NCBI RefSeq assembly: GCF_001425685.1
Contig: NZ_LMCY01000070.1
Coordinates: 44,288-108,287, forward strand
DNA: 64,000 bases
Direction of reading: 5' to 3'
DNA from: Massilia sp. Root335
GTDB lineage: Bacteria > Pseudomonadota > Gammaproteobacteria > Burkholderiales > Burkholderiaceae_D
A program made the translations under genes and the position numbers. Each line of letters starts with the position of its first letter. Position 1 is the first letter of the stretch. The notes under the pieces were generated by a model, which was not told where the DNA came from, made no database searches, and saw only the letters and a program-made list of their open reading frames with translations. Shown here piece by piece: positions 52,012 to 60,712 of the stretch.

Positions 52012-52613
52012 ATCTCCCTGACCTGCCCCTCGTCGCCATCCTGCGCGGCCTCGACCCCAAGGACGCCGCCACCGTCGGCCACGTGCTGTTCGACGCCGGC
52101 TGGCGCCTGCTCGAAGTGCCGCTGAACCGGCCGGGCGCGCTGGCCGCGATCCGCATCCTCGTCGACATGGCGCCGCTTGATGCCATCGTCGGCGGCGGCA
52201 CGATGCTGAGCGTGGCCGACGTCGACGCCGTCGCGCAGGCCGGCGGCCGCCTGTTCGTCGCGCCCAACTGCAATCCGGCCGCGATCGCGCATGCGCGCGC
52301 GGCGGGCATGCTGTGCGCGCCCGGTGTCGCCACGCCGACGGAGGCGTTCGCGGCGCTGGACGCGGGGGCGCATGCCCTGAAACTGTTCCCGGCCGAGTCC
52401 ATCGGCCCCGCCGGACTGAAGGCGCTGACATCCGTGCTGCCCGCCGGGACGCCGTTGTGGCCCGTGGGCGGCGTGACGCCCGAGCAGATCCCCGCGTGGA
52501 AGGCGGCCGGCGCGACGGGGGCGGGGATCGGCGGCCAGTTGTTTGCGCCGGGCGTGGCCCCGGACGCGCTGGCCGCGCGCGCGGCAGCGTTTGCGCTGGC
52601 CTGGCGCACCTAG
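52008..52613 (+). CDS. dgoA: 2-dehydro-3-deoxy-6-phosphogalactonate aldolase
   Basis: The 201-residue class I aldolase has the KDPG/KDPGal pattern: LVAILRGLDP, a catalytic-Glu region WRLLEVPLN, IVGGGTML, FVAPNC, and the Schiff-base lysine in HALKLFPAE (Lys125). It splits KDPGal into pyruvate and glyceraldehyde-3-phosphate. It overlaps dgoK by four bases. With dgoD and the SDR upstream it completes galactose catabolism, apart from a lactonase. Confidence 0.92.
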   Translation: MNLPDLPLVAILRGLDPKDAATVGHVLFDAGWRLLEVPLNRPGALAAIRILVDMAPLDAIVGGGTMLSVADVDAVAQAGGRLFVAPNCNPAAIAHARAAGMLCAPGVATPTEAFAALDAGAHALKLFPAESIGPAGLKALTSVLPAGTPLWPVGGVTPEQIPAWKAAGATGAGIGGQLFAPGVAPDALAARAAAFALAWRT

Positions 52614-52705
52614 TTCTCCTGTGAGGTTGACCTGCCTGACAGCGCTCGTTAGCCTGCTGTTTCAAGCAGCCCAGGCAAGGGCGATCAGCGTGGAGGGGAG
52701 CCGTT

Positions 52706-53098
52706 TTGTTCAGAGTGTCCGATGGATCCATCCAGGGCGTGCGCGACAGCTGTCGGCGTCGTTATATCGATGGCATCCTTCAGTTTCTCCGTGAGCAGTA
52801 CCCGGCCGTGGTCGCCGAATTGTCCGACACAGTGATCCTGGAACGCATCGAGTGGGGTTTGCGCCGGGTACGCCGATGGGGCGTGAACGACGGCCGGGCC
52901 GCCGCCCTGTTCGTCGTGACCCAGTTCGCGGTCGGACCGACCTTCCATCGATACCCGGCATGCGCGGCATTGCTCTCCGACCTGCGGTTGCCGCCGGAGG
53001 CGCGGGTGCATGCGCTGTTTCATGCCGACGCGGCCATCCCCTGGACCGACATTGCGCTCGGCCGCGACGACGGCGCCTGGCTGGAGGATGACGCTTGA
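52706..53098 (+). CDS. Small protein, first gene of a putative effector cassette (T6SS-accessory-like)
   Basis: The 130-residue protein starts at TTG 52706, with GGAGGGGAG five bases upstream. The sequence (VRDSCRRRYIDGILQFLREQ, RIEWGLRRVRRWGVNDGRAA, FAVGPTFHRYP, a final IPWTDIALG) recalls small accessory or adaptor proteins that follow VgrG or PAAR-like genes in type VI secretion islands. That is a remembered pattern, not a database match. No VgrG, PAAR or Hcp gene is in view. Its stop overlaps the next start in a TTGA arrangement, so the two are translationally coupled. Confidence 0.6.
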   Translation: MFRVSDGSIQGVRDSCRRRYIDGILQFLREQYPAVVAELSDTVILERIEWGLRRVRRWGVNDGRAAALFVVTQFAVGPTFHRYPACAALLSDLRLPPEARVHALFHADAAIPWTDIALGRDDGAWLEDDA

Positions 53099-54006
53099 GC
53101 GCGGCGTTCTGCGCCACATGCGGGCAAGCGACCACGACGACATCCGCGGCGTGCAGCGTGGTCAATTGCGGCGGCGCGGCGGCGGCCTGCCCGGCCTGCA
53201 AGGGCGTGCTGAAATGTACGGTCTGCGAGCACGCGTTTTGCAAAGCCCACCTGGCCAGTTGCGCGAACTGCAACGGTAATACCTGCGCCTACTGCGCGCG
53301 CCAGATGGCAGGGCACAACGCGCTTCTGGACCTGAACTGCTTCGACAAGCTCACCAGCAAGATGGACGAGACCGATATCATCGCGACCTGTCCCCTGGCC
53401 TCGACGCTGCCGGCGCCCGACGAATCCATCTTCAATGACTTCTCGCCGCCGATCGAGCTGCTGACCTACTCGCAAAGCCGGGCTGCCGGCGGCAAGGGCG
53501 TACGACCCGCAAACGTGCAGGCCGAGCATTTCATACCCAATTCATGCTTCATCGCCGGCACCGGGCGCTCCGGCGCCACGGTCCACGGCGCGGGCAAGTA
53601 TTCGGAAGGCAAGGCCCTGACCTACTGGGTCGAAGACGACCAGATGGCGGGCACCGAGCACAAATACCTTACCGACCGCGAACGGGCGTTCTGCAACGAG
53701 GTCGCAAAAAAGGGGCAGTATCCGACGATCGGGCAGTGGTGCGATTTCATGCAGGCCGTCACGGCGGAGTCGATCGCGGCGCACCGTACCTACGCGGGTA
53801 ACGTGTCGAACCTGACCACGCAGGAGATCGCGAACAGGCAGGTGCTCGCGGCGCAGCAGGCTGCGTATGCGATTCGCTACAAGATGCAGGCGCATTTCGA
53901 GAATAATCTCAAGGCGAGTACGCAAACGTATCTGGCGAACGGCATCGTGGGCGGCAGCGCGCCGCCCAAGGTCGTCACCAAGGCCCAGATATACAAAGAC
54001 ATCTAA
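53095..54006 (+). CDS. Cys-rich putative nuclease-type toxin/effector
   Basis: The 303-residue protein uses a TTG start (53095-53097) overlapping the preceding stop, with GGAGG upstream. The first 67 residues hold 13 cysteines, including five CxxC pairs (6-9, 32-35, 41-44, 56-59, 64-67), plus His46 and His52. This suggests several zinc sites, RING/B-box-like. A middle motif, AEHFIPN (143-149), is similar in style to His-based nuclease motifs of polymorphic toxins. The rest is helical (about 195-300), ending VVTKAQIYKDI. I recognise no family with certainty. Context with the small partner and beta-propeller suggests an effector cassette. Confidence 0.6.
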   Translation: MSAAFCATCGQATTTTSAACSVVNCGGAAAACPACKGVLKCTVCEHAFCKAHLASCANCNGNTCAYCARQMAGHNALLDLNCFDKLTSKMDETDIIATCPLASTLPAPDESIFNDFSPPIELLTYSQSRAAGGKGVRPANVQAEHFIPNSCFIAGTGRSGATVHGAGKYSEGKALTYWVEDDQMAGTEHKYLTDRERAFCNEVAKKGQYPTIGQWCDFMQAVTAESIAAHRTYAGNVSNLTTQEIANRQVLAAQQAAYAIRYKMQAHFENNLKASTQTYLANGIVGGSAPPKVVTKAQIYKDI

Positions 54007-54017
54007 CCGGAGAATCC

Positions 54018-54974
54018 ATGGCTGAAGACGATTGGATCAGGAACAGCCTGTCGGTGACCTACGCGGAACACCACGGCCTGTTCGTCCTGACCACCGCCTA
54101 TCGCGAGTCGGACCCGCTCAACGCGGGTGGACAGTTACTCCTTCACAGCCTGAGCGGTGACCGGGAGACACGCTCCGTCCTGAGCACCTGCAGTCCGTTG
54201 GCCGCGATGTGGCAATCGCCGCGGCACAATCTCTGGCTCGGCGGAAGCGACGGCTCGGTGTGGACGACGGCGCAGGTCAACTGGCCTGCCGGCGGCCCCG
54301 CCTTCGACGTGCACGACGCCGGGTTGCGCTGGACGGCCATGTGGTTGCCGCCGCTGGCCGGTTGCGGCCTGCCGCCGAACGTCACCGCCGTCTGGTGCCC
54401 GGCGGACGATGCGGTGTTCCTCGCGACCGCGTCCGGGTCGGTCTATCACTGGAATGGCCGCGCGTGGCGGGAATTCGATGCCGGGACGGGCGCGAGCCTG
54501 ACCAAGGTGCACGGCTTTTCGCAGGACGATGTGTATGCCGTGGGATACCGCGGCACCATCCTGCACTGGAACGGCAGGCGCTGGTCGGTGGTCCCCGCAC
54601 CGGACCTGATCGACGCCGTCACCATCGTCACCGGCATCGTTGCGCTGCGCGCGACGGGCGAGGTGTTCGCGGTGACGAATCGTGGGGAATTGCTCAGGCG
54701 CGAACGCGACCGTTTTGCGCTGGTGGAGAAGGCGGAGGGCGCCCGCTTCATGGGGCTGGCGCCGTGGCGCGGCGGGCTGGCGGCGGCCAGTGCCGACGGC
54801 GCCTGGTTCTACGATGGTCACCTGACCCATGTGCGGGGCACGTTTGCGGCCACGGACGTGCGTACGGCCGGGGGGCGTCTCTACTTTATCCAGACCGAGC
54901 AGCCGGGCGGACCGGGCTGCATCGAATATTCGCACGGCCCCGCCGGCGGCGAGTGGAGCCGGATCGTCTTCTGA
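54018..54974 (+). CDS. Beta-propeller-like protein, third gene of the putative effector cassette
   Basis: The 318-residue soluble protein has repeated beta-strand motifs like SSG-W or NG-W blades: NLWLGGSDGSVWTTAQ, AVFLATASGSVYHWNGRAWR, VYAVGYRGTILHWNGRRWSV, VFAVTNRGELLRRERDRF. About five to six blades are visible. No signal peptide is present. CCGGAGAATCC precedes the ATG, 11 bases after the toxin-like gene. It may bind and neutralise the Cys-rich protein (immunity) or mediate targeting. Function is unknown. Confidence 0.62.
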   Translation: MAEDDWIRNSLSVTYAEHHGLFVLTTAYRESDPLNAGGQLLLHSLSGDRETRSVLSTCSPLAAMWQSPRHNLWLGGSDGSVWTTAQVNWPAGGPAFDVHDAGLRWTAMWLPPLAGCGLPPNVTAVWCPADDAVFLATASGSVYHWNGRAWREFDAGTGASLTKVHGFSQDDVYAVGYRGTILHWNGRRWSVVPAPDLIDAVTIVTGIVALRATGEVFAVTNRGELLRRERDRFALVEKAEGARFMGLAPWRGGLAAASADGAWFYDGHLTHVRGTFAATDVRTAGGRLYFIQTEQPGGPGCIEYSHGPAGGEWSRIVF

Positions 54975-54998
54975 TATGACGGCGGAGGCGCTGCTAGA

Positions 54999-55835
54999 AT
55001 GGAGCCCATGACCCGATCCGACCGACCGCGCGCGCAGCAGGCCTTCTGGCGCGACCCCGCCCTGCCGTTCATCGAAGCGCGATGCGTGGCCGACGGGCGC
55101 GGCCTGAATTACGGGCGGCACTGGCACGAAACGCATTCCATCGGCGTCATCATGGGCGGCCGCAGCACCTACGTCAACGGGACGCATGCGGAAGTGGTGG
55201 AGCGGGGCGCCGTCGTCGTCGTCAATCCGGGCGACGTCCACGGCTGCAATCCGGTGGGCGACGCGCCGTGGTCGTACGTGATGTTTTATATCGATCCGGC
55301 CTGGCTGGGCCGCGTGCAGGCGCGCCTGCGCGGCGACGCGGATCGTGCGTTTCGACCGTACGACCTGGCGGCGCTGCGTGCGCCGCATGTCGTCGACGCC
55401 GGCGTGCGGCTGCTCGCGCTGCTCACGGATGCGCGGCGCGGCGTGGCCGCGCGCGAGGCGGCCGTCGTCGACTTCGTCGCGCTGCTGGACGGCGAGCTCG
55501 CACCGGGACGGCATCCGGAGGCCGCCGCCACGCCGAAGGTCGAACGCGTCGCGCGCTACATCGATACGCATTTCGCCCATGCCCTGCCGCTGCAGGACCT
55601 GTGCGCCGCCGCGCACCTGTCCGGCTCCTACCTGATCCGTGCGTTCAAGAAGCGCTACGGCGTCGCGCCGCACGAATACCAGACCAACCGCCGCATCCAG
55701 TACGCGAAAGCGCGGCTGCGCGCCGGGGCGCCGATCGCCCAGGTGGCGCTGGACGTGGGCTTTTCCGACCAGGCCCATTTCCAGCGCGTCTTCAAGCGCA
55801 TGACGGCCGCGACGCCCGGCCAGTACCGCGATTGA
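54999..55835 (+). CDS. AraC-family transcriptional regulator
   Basis: The 278-residue protein has an N-terminal cupin-like domain (about 20-110; GRHWHETHSIGVIMGGRSTY, VVVVNPGDVHGCNP) and a C-terminal AraC double HTH (about 178-275; LQDLCAAAHLSGSYLIRAFK, VALDVGFSDQAHFQRVFKRM). A start at 55008 (MTRSD) is equally possible. It is convergent with a LysE-type exporter gene, with stop codons 4 bases apart. AraC-LysE pairs are common in proteobacteria, where the regulator controls the exporter. Confidence 0.88.
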   Translation: MEPMTRSDRPRAQQAFWRDPALPFIEARCVADGRGLNYGRHWHETHSIGVIMGGRSTYVNGTHAEVVERGAVVVVNPGDVHGCNPVGDAPWSYVMFYIDPAWLGRVQARLRGDADRAFRPYDLAALRAPHVVDAGVRLLALLTDARRGVAAREAAVVDFVALLDGELAPGRHPEAAATPKVERVARYIDTHFAHALPLQDLCAAAHLSGSYLIRAFKKRYGVAPHEYQTNRRIQYAKARLRAGAPIAQVALDVGFSDQAHFQRVFKRMTAATPGQYRD

Positions 55836-55838
55836 GTC

Positions 55839-56426
55839 TCAGCTTGCCGCCAGATAGATGACGCTCATCACGAGCATGCCGGCCATCGTGCGGTTGAACA
55901 CGCGCACCCGGTGCGGCGTGCGCAGGCAGCCCTGCAGGCGGCTGCCGGCCCAGGCCCACGCGGCGACCGACAGCCAGCACACGATAAAATAAATCAGCGC
56001 GAACAGCCGGACGGCCGCCGCATCGCCGTCGGACGCGTACGTGCCCATGCCCGCCAGCGCGGCCAGCCACGCCTTGGGACTCAGCCACTGCATGGCGGCC
56101 CCCTGCAGCAGCGACGGGCGCGCCGGGGTCTGGCCGGCGCCCAGCTCGCCCGTGTCCGCCGCCAGTTTCCAGGCCATGTAGAGCAGGAAGGCGACGCCGG
56201 CCCAGCGGACGATGGCGGTGACCTGCGGCCAGGCGGCGACGGCTTCGTGCAGGCCGAGGCCGGCCAGCACGAGCAGCAGGCAAAAGCCGGCCGTGGCGCC
56301 GGTGACGTGCGCCAGGCTGGCGGCAAAGCCGTGGCGCGCGCCGCTGCCGAGGGCGACGACGTTGACGGGGCCGGGAGAAATGGAGGTGGCGAGGGCGAAA
56401 GCCGCCATCGAGGCGATGATGCTCAT
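55839..56426 (-). CDS. LysE/RhtB-family exporter
   Basis: The 195-residue membrane protein has about six hydrophobic segments and the family opening FALATSISPGPVNVVALGSG, followed by MAWKLAADTGELG and LQGAAMQWLSPKAWLAALAG. This family exports amino acids or small metabolites. GAAAGGAA supports the start at 56426. It is the likely target of the AraC regulator next door. The substrate is not readable. Confidence 0.87.
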   Translation of the reverse strand: MSIIASMAAFALATSISPGPVNVVALGSGARHGFAASLAHVTGATAGFCLLLVLAGLGLHEAVAAWPQVTAIVRWAGVAFLLYMAWKLAADTGELGAGQTPARPSLLQGAAMQWLSPKAWLAALAGMGTYASDGDAAAVRLFALIYFIVCWLSVAAWAWAGSRLQGCLRTPHRVRVFNRTMAGMLVMSVIYLAAS

Positions 56427-56582
56427 CTGCGTTTCCTTTCGTGGTGAGGGATGCGGCAGACGATAGCGGCCGGCCCCGAGCCGGTATTGAAGAAAATTAC
56501 CCTGCCAACCGCTCAGCAACTTGCGCGTTCGGTGCCGCGCGGCGGTGTTATGTTTGTGCGTATCATGAAAAATGAATATCCG

Positions 56583-58217
56583 ATGACCCCCACCGCCGCG
56601 GCCCGGCGCCGTCTCCTGCTCGCCCTCGGCGCGGGCGCCTGCGCCTCCACGTTCGGTCCCGCCTTTGCCGCCACGTCGTCCGCGGGCTTCGACGTGCGCG
56701 CGTTCGGCGCGCGCGGCGACGGCACGACCCTCGACACGGACGCCATCAACGCCGCCATCGCGGCCGCCAGTGCGGCGGGCGGCGGCACGGTGCGCTTTCC
56801 GGCCGGCCGCTACCTGAGCTTTTCGATCCGGCTGCAAAGCCGCGTCGCGCTGTATCTCGACGCGGGCAGCGTGATCGTCGCGGCCGATCCGGCCCAGGCC
56901 CCCGGCCGCTACGACCCGGCCGAGCCGAACGCGTACGACGCCTACCAGGACTTCGGCCACAGCCACTGGCACAACTCGCTGATCTGGGGCGACAACCTGG
57001 AAGACGTCGCGATCCTCGGGCCGGGCCGGATCTGGGGCCGCGGCCTGACCCGTTCCGGACCGGGCGCCAACCGGCCGATGAAGGCGGGCGACATGCCGTC
57101 CTCGCTCGGCGGCAAGGACCCGATGGGCGAGCGAGCGCGCGCCGGCACCGTGTTCGGCGCCGAGATGGACGGCAAGGGAAACAAGGCGATCGCGCTGAAG
57201 AATTGCCGCAATGTGCTGCTGCGCGACTTTTCGATGCTCAAGTGCGGCCACTTTGCCGTGCTGGCGACCGGCGTCGACAATCTGACGATCGCGAACCTCA
57301 CCGTCGACACGGAGCGCGACGGCTTCGACATCGATTGCTGCCGCAACGTGCGCATCAGCGACTGCGCCGTGAACACGCCGAACGACGACGCCATCTGCCT
57401 GAAGAGTTCCTACGCGCTGGGCCGCGCGCGCTTCACGGAACACGTGACGATCACCGGGTGCCAGGTGTCCGGCTTCGACCTGGGGAGCTACCTCGAGGGC
57501 ACGTTCAAGACCACGCAGGTCAAGGCGCCGGACGAAGAGGGCGTATGCGGCCGCATCAAGCTGGGCACCGAGTCGAACGGGGGCTTTCGCAACATCGCGA
57601 TTTCGAATTGCGTGTTCGAGCATTGCCGCGGCCTCGCCATCGAAAGCGTGGACGGCGCCGTCATCGAGGACGTCACCGTCGACAACCTCGCCATGCGCGA
57701 CCTGACGACGGCCCCGCTGTTCATCCGCCTGGGCCGGCGCATGCGCGCGCCCGCGGGCACGCCCGTCGGTGCGATCCGGCGCGTCAACATCAGCAACGTC
57801 GTCGTGTCGCAGGCGAACGCGCCGTATGCGTCCATCGTCGCCGGGCTGCCGGAGGCGCCGGTCGAGGACGTGCGGCTGTCGAACATCACCATCGTGTACG
57901 GCGGCGGGGGCACGGCCGCCGACGCGGCGCGGGTGCCGCCCGAGCAGCCGGACCATTATCCGGAGCCCAGCATGTTCGGCGCGACGCCCGCGTACGGCCT
58001 GTATTGCCGCCATGCGCGCAACGTCGAGGTGCATCACGCCGACCTGCGGACGGCGGCGCCGGATGCGCGGCCGGCCGTCGTGCTGGACGACGTGTCCGGC
58101 GCGCGTTTCGATCACGTGCGGCTCGGCCGCGCCGCCGGCGTGCCGTCGCTGCGGCAGACCGGGGTGCGCGGCCTCGCGCTCCAGGACGTGGACGGGATGG
58201 CCGACAGCGGCCGTTGA
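56583..58217 (+). CDS. Secreted polygalacturonase-like enzyme, GH28 family
   Basis: The 544-residue protein has an Arg-rich signal (AAARRRLLLALGAGACASTFG), possibly Tat- or lipoprotein-like, then a right-handed beta-helix with FDVRAFGARGDGTTLDTDAI. Catalytic-type motifs are DGFDID, NTPNDDAICLKSS (Asp268, Asp269), GSYLEGT and RIKLGTES. These resemble the NxD, DD and RIK motifs of GH28. It would hydrolyse the galacturonate or RG backbone. The start is uncertain: 56583 or ATG 56565; neither has a clear Shine-Dalgarno. It ends 39 bases from the convergent GH35 gene with a perfect palindrome between. Confidence 0.82.
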   Translation: MTPTAAARRRLLLALGAGACASTFGPAFAATSSAGFDVRAFGARGDGTTLDTDAINAAIAAASAAGGGTVRFPAGRYLSFSIRLQSRVALYLDAGSVIVAADPAQAPGRYDPAEPNAYDAYQDFGHSHWHNSLIWGDNLEDVAILGPGRIWGRGLTRSGPGANRPMKAGDMPSSLGGKDPMGERARAGTVFGAEMDGKGNKAIALKNCRNVLLRDFSMLKCGHFAVLATGVDNLTIANLTVDTERDGFDIDCCRNVRISDCAVNTPNDDAICLKSSYALGRARFTEHVTITGCQVSGFDLGSYLEGTFKTTQVKAPDEEGVCGRIKLGTESNGGFRNIAISNCVFEHCRGLAIESVDGAVIEDVTVDNLAMRDLTTAPLFIRLGRRMRAPAGTPVGAIRRVNISNVVVSQANAPYASIVAGLPEAPVEDVRLSNITIVYGGGGTAADAARVPPEQPDHYPEPSMFGATPAYGLYCRHARNVEVHHADLRTAAPDARPAVVLDDVSGARFDHVRLGRAAGVPSLRQTGVRGLALQDVDGMADSGR

Positions 58218-58222
58218 CGTGT

Positions 58223-58254
58223 CGAAGGCGCGCCTGTCGACAGGCGCGCCTTCG
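58223..58254. terminator. Perfect 32-bp palindrome between convergent GH28 and GH35 genes
   Basis: The sequence CGAAGGCGCGCCTGTC followed by its exact reverse complement runs from 58223 to 58254, centred on TCGA. It fills almost the whole 39-base gap between two stop codons, so a bidirectional terminator is the simplest reading. No T-run follows on either side. Confidence 0.65.
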
Positions 58255-58256
58255 CC

Positions 58257-60710
58257 TTACTTCCCGATCTCCACCCGGTACACCGGCACCACCTTCACGG
58301 CGTTCACCTCGGCCAGCTGCGGCTTGCCGCCGAAGTCGGGCCGGTGCTCGCGCGGCAGGTAGATGGGCGCGTCCGCGCGCAGCGGCAGCACGGTCAACGT
58401 GAGCGGTCCCTGGCGCTGCGCGGGCAGGTTGGCCAGATCGAATTGCCAGCGCTGGCCGTTGTAATACCAGTCGTCGACCATGCGCGTGCCGTCGAACAGC
58501 CGGGCCACGTCGCCCGTGAAGTCGATGTCGAGCAGCAGGCTGTCCACGTCCTTCGACCGGCCGGCCGCGCCCACGTCCAGCTGCCATGCGGCCGAGGCGC
58601 CGAACGCTTCCGGATCCGGCTCTACCGCCGCCCTGGCGTTGCCGCCGATGCGCACCGGCCGCGCCGTCCCGGCCGGGCGCAGCGGCTTGACGGCCACCGC
58701 CACTTCGCGCGCCGGCAGCGCGGCTTCCAGCACCTGGAACAGGCCGTCGCGCCCATCGCTCCCGAGCGTGCTGCTGGCCTGTGGCGACGCCGCCAGCGGC
58801 GGGTAGACGGCCGCCCGGATGTGCGGCTGGCCCGCGCTGCGCAGCACGAGCCGGCCATCCGTAAAGTACGCCTGCGCGTCGCTGAGCACGAGGCGGCGCC
58901 GGCCCTGGAACGTCCCCAGCGCCGCCTGGCGCGCCTGTGCCTGCGACAGCACGAGCACCGTGAGCGGCGCCTGGCCCTGGCAGCGCAGCGTGAACGCCGC
59001 GTCCAGGCCTGGCTCGATGCGGTCGACGACCACGCCTTCCGTTTCGTCGACGTGGGCGCGGCCGGCCCGCACGCAGCCGCGGGCGCGATCTTCGAACGCG
59101 AATTCGACGGGCACGCCGTCCTGCGCGGCGAACACCCACGTGCCGTCGTCCAGCTTCGCCAGCGGCTGCGCCGTCGCATAGGTCAGGCGCTGGCCGTCCA
59201 TGTCGAAGTTGACGGGCCAGGCGAAGTAGGCGCCGGCCGGCAGGTCGACCGGATGGCGCGGCAGCGTCACCGTCCCGCCGGGCAGCTTGATGCCGAAGCG
59301 GACCTGTGCACGCGCCGGCGTCGGGTACTGGCGGATGTGGCCATCGTAGAACAGGAACGCCGCATCGCCGCGGCTGCGGACGGACCAGCGCGGCGGGCCC
59401 AGGTCGGCCGGATCCTTCGGCACGACGTCGGGCCTGCGCACGGTCATCGGCGCCAGGCGCGCGCCGAAGTCGTGCAGGAACCAGTGGAACGGCCGCAGCG
59501 CCGCCAGCACGGGACGCTGCTGGCCGTCCGGCCCGAGCGGCGCGTTGAAGTCGTAGTTGATCGCGGGGACGTCGTTGTAGCCGCCGCTCTTCGTACTTTC
59601 TTCCAGCGTCGTGCCGCCCACGGGATTCCTCCCGCCGTGGAACATGTAGTAGCCCATCAGGTTGACGCCGGAGCCCAGCTGCACGGGCAGCATGGCCGCG
59701 ATGTCGTCGCTGGACACCAGCGTGCGACGGCGGTACATCGCGGGCAGGCCCGCGCCGTATTCCGCGCCGAGGAACGGGGTCTTGTCCATGTCCGTCTCCG
59801 CGGTGCCCTGGTGGCTCGCGCGGGTCTGGGCACCGAGGTCGCCGCTCACGCGGGTGTCGAAGCGGAAGGCGTACGTCTCCTTGGGCGGCAGTTCCTTCGT
59901 ACTGGTCGCCCACGGTTCGTCCGGATAGCCGCCGAACACCGGCGTCACTTCGCCCGACGGGTACAGGGTCTGGTCCCAGCCCGTGACCGTGTAGTAGGGC
60001 ACGTCGATGCCCGCCTTCACGGCCAGGCCCTTCAGCGTGCGGATGTGCTCCGCGCCGTGGCCCGGGCCGGCCAGGTTGTACTCGTTCTCGATCTGCGCGC
60101 CGATCACGGGGCCGCCCTGCTTGTACAGGAGGCCGTCGAGCTGGCGTCCGATCTCGCGGTAGAAACGCGCCACGTAATGCAGGTACGTGGGGTCGTTGCC
60201 GCGGGTCGGCATGGCGTCGACCACCCAGTCCGGGAAGCCGCCGTAGCGCACTTCCGCATGCGACCACGGGCCCACGCGCACGACGACCGACAGGCCGTGC
60301 TTGTGGGCCAGCTGGACGAAGCGGCGCAGGTCGCGGTTGCCCGACCAGTCGAAATGGCCTTCGCTGGCCTCGTGGTGGCTCCAGATGACGTAGCTGGCGA
60401 CGATGTCGATGCCGCTTGACTTCATCTTCGCGAGTTCCGCATCCCAGCTGGCCGCCGGGCTGCGCGAATAATGGAATTCGCCCATCACCGGCAGCCACGG
60501 TTTGCCGTCGCGGGTGAGGTACTGGTTGTTGATGCCGAGCGTGTGGCCGCCCTTGCTTATGGCCGTGCCCAGTTTGATGTAGCCGGTGCGCGGTTCGGGC
60601 GCGGACGCGCTCGCGTCGACGCTGAGGAGTTGTTCCGCGCACGCCATGCCGGGGCCGGCGAAGGCCAGCAGCAGGGCGGCGCGCAGTCGCGTGGTATGCA
60701 TCGTCGGCAT
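58257..60710 (-). CDS. Secreted beta-galactosidase, GH35 family
   Basis: The 817-residue protein has a signal peptide (to MACA, about residue 25). The GH35 barrel has FHYSRSPAASWDAELAKMKS, a probable acid/base Glu210 in IGAQIENEYN, and a nucleophile Glu317 in FLGAEYGAG. C-terminal beta domains (about 440-817) end YLPREHRPDFGGKPQ. It would release galactose from galactan side chains of RG-I. The start (60710) lies 2 bases after the TonB receptor stop on the same strand, so the two form an operon. A start at 60701 is also possible. Confidence 0.87.
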   Translation of the reverse strand: MPTMHTTRLRAALLLAFAGPGMACAEQLLSVDASASAPEPRTGYIKLGTAISKGGHTLGINNQYLTRDGKPWLPVMGEFHYSRSPAASWDAELAKMKSSGIDIVASYVIWSHHEASEGHFDWSGNRDLRRFVQLAHKHGLSVVVRVGPWSHAEVRYGGFPDWVVDAMPTRGNDPTYLHYVARFYREIGRQLDGLLYKQGGPVIGAQIENEYNLAGPGHGAEHIRTLKGLAVKAGIDVPYYTVTGWDQTLYPSGEVTPVFGGYPDEPWATSTKELPPKETYAFRFDTRVSGDLGAQTRASHQGTAETDMDKTPFLGAEYGAGLPAMYRRRTLVSSDDIAAMLPVQLGSGVNLMGYYMFHGGRNPVGGTTLEESTKSGGYNDVPAINYDFNAPLGPDGQQRPVLAALRPFHWFLHDFGARLAPMTVRRPDVVPKDPADLGPPRWSVRSRGDAAFLFYDGHIRQYPTPARAQVRFGIKLPGGTVTLPRHPVDLPAGAYFAWPVNFDMDGQRLTYATAQPLAKLDDGTWVFAAQDGVPVEFAFEDRARGCVRAGRAHVDETEGVVVDRIEPGLDAAFTLRCQGQAPLTVLVLSQAQARQAALGTFQGRRRLVLSDAQAYFTDGRLVLRSAGQPHIRAAVYPPLAASPQASSTLGSDGRDGLFQVLEAALPAREVAVAVKPLRPAGTARPVRIGGNARAAVEPDPEAFGASAAWQLDVGAAGRSKDVDSLLLDIDFTGDVARLFDGTRMVDDWYYNGQRWQFDLANLPAQRQGPLTLTVLPLRADAPIYLPREHRPDFGGKPQLAEVNAVKVVPVYRVEIGK

Positions 60711-60712
60711 CG

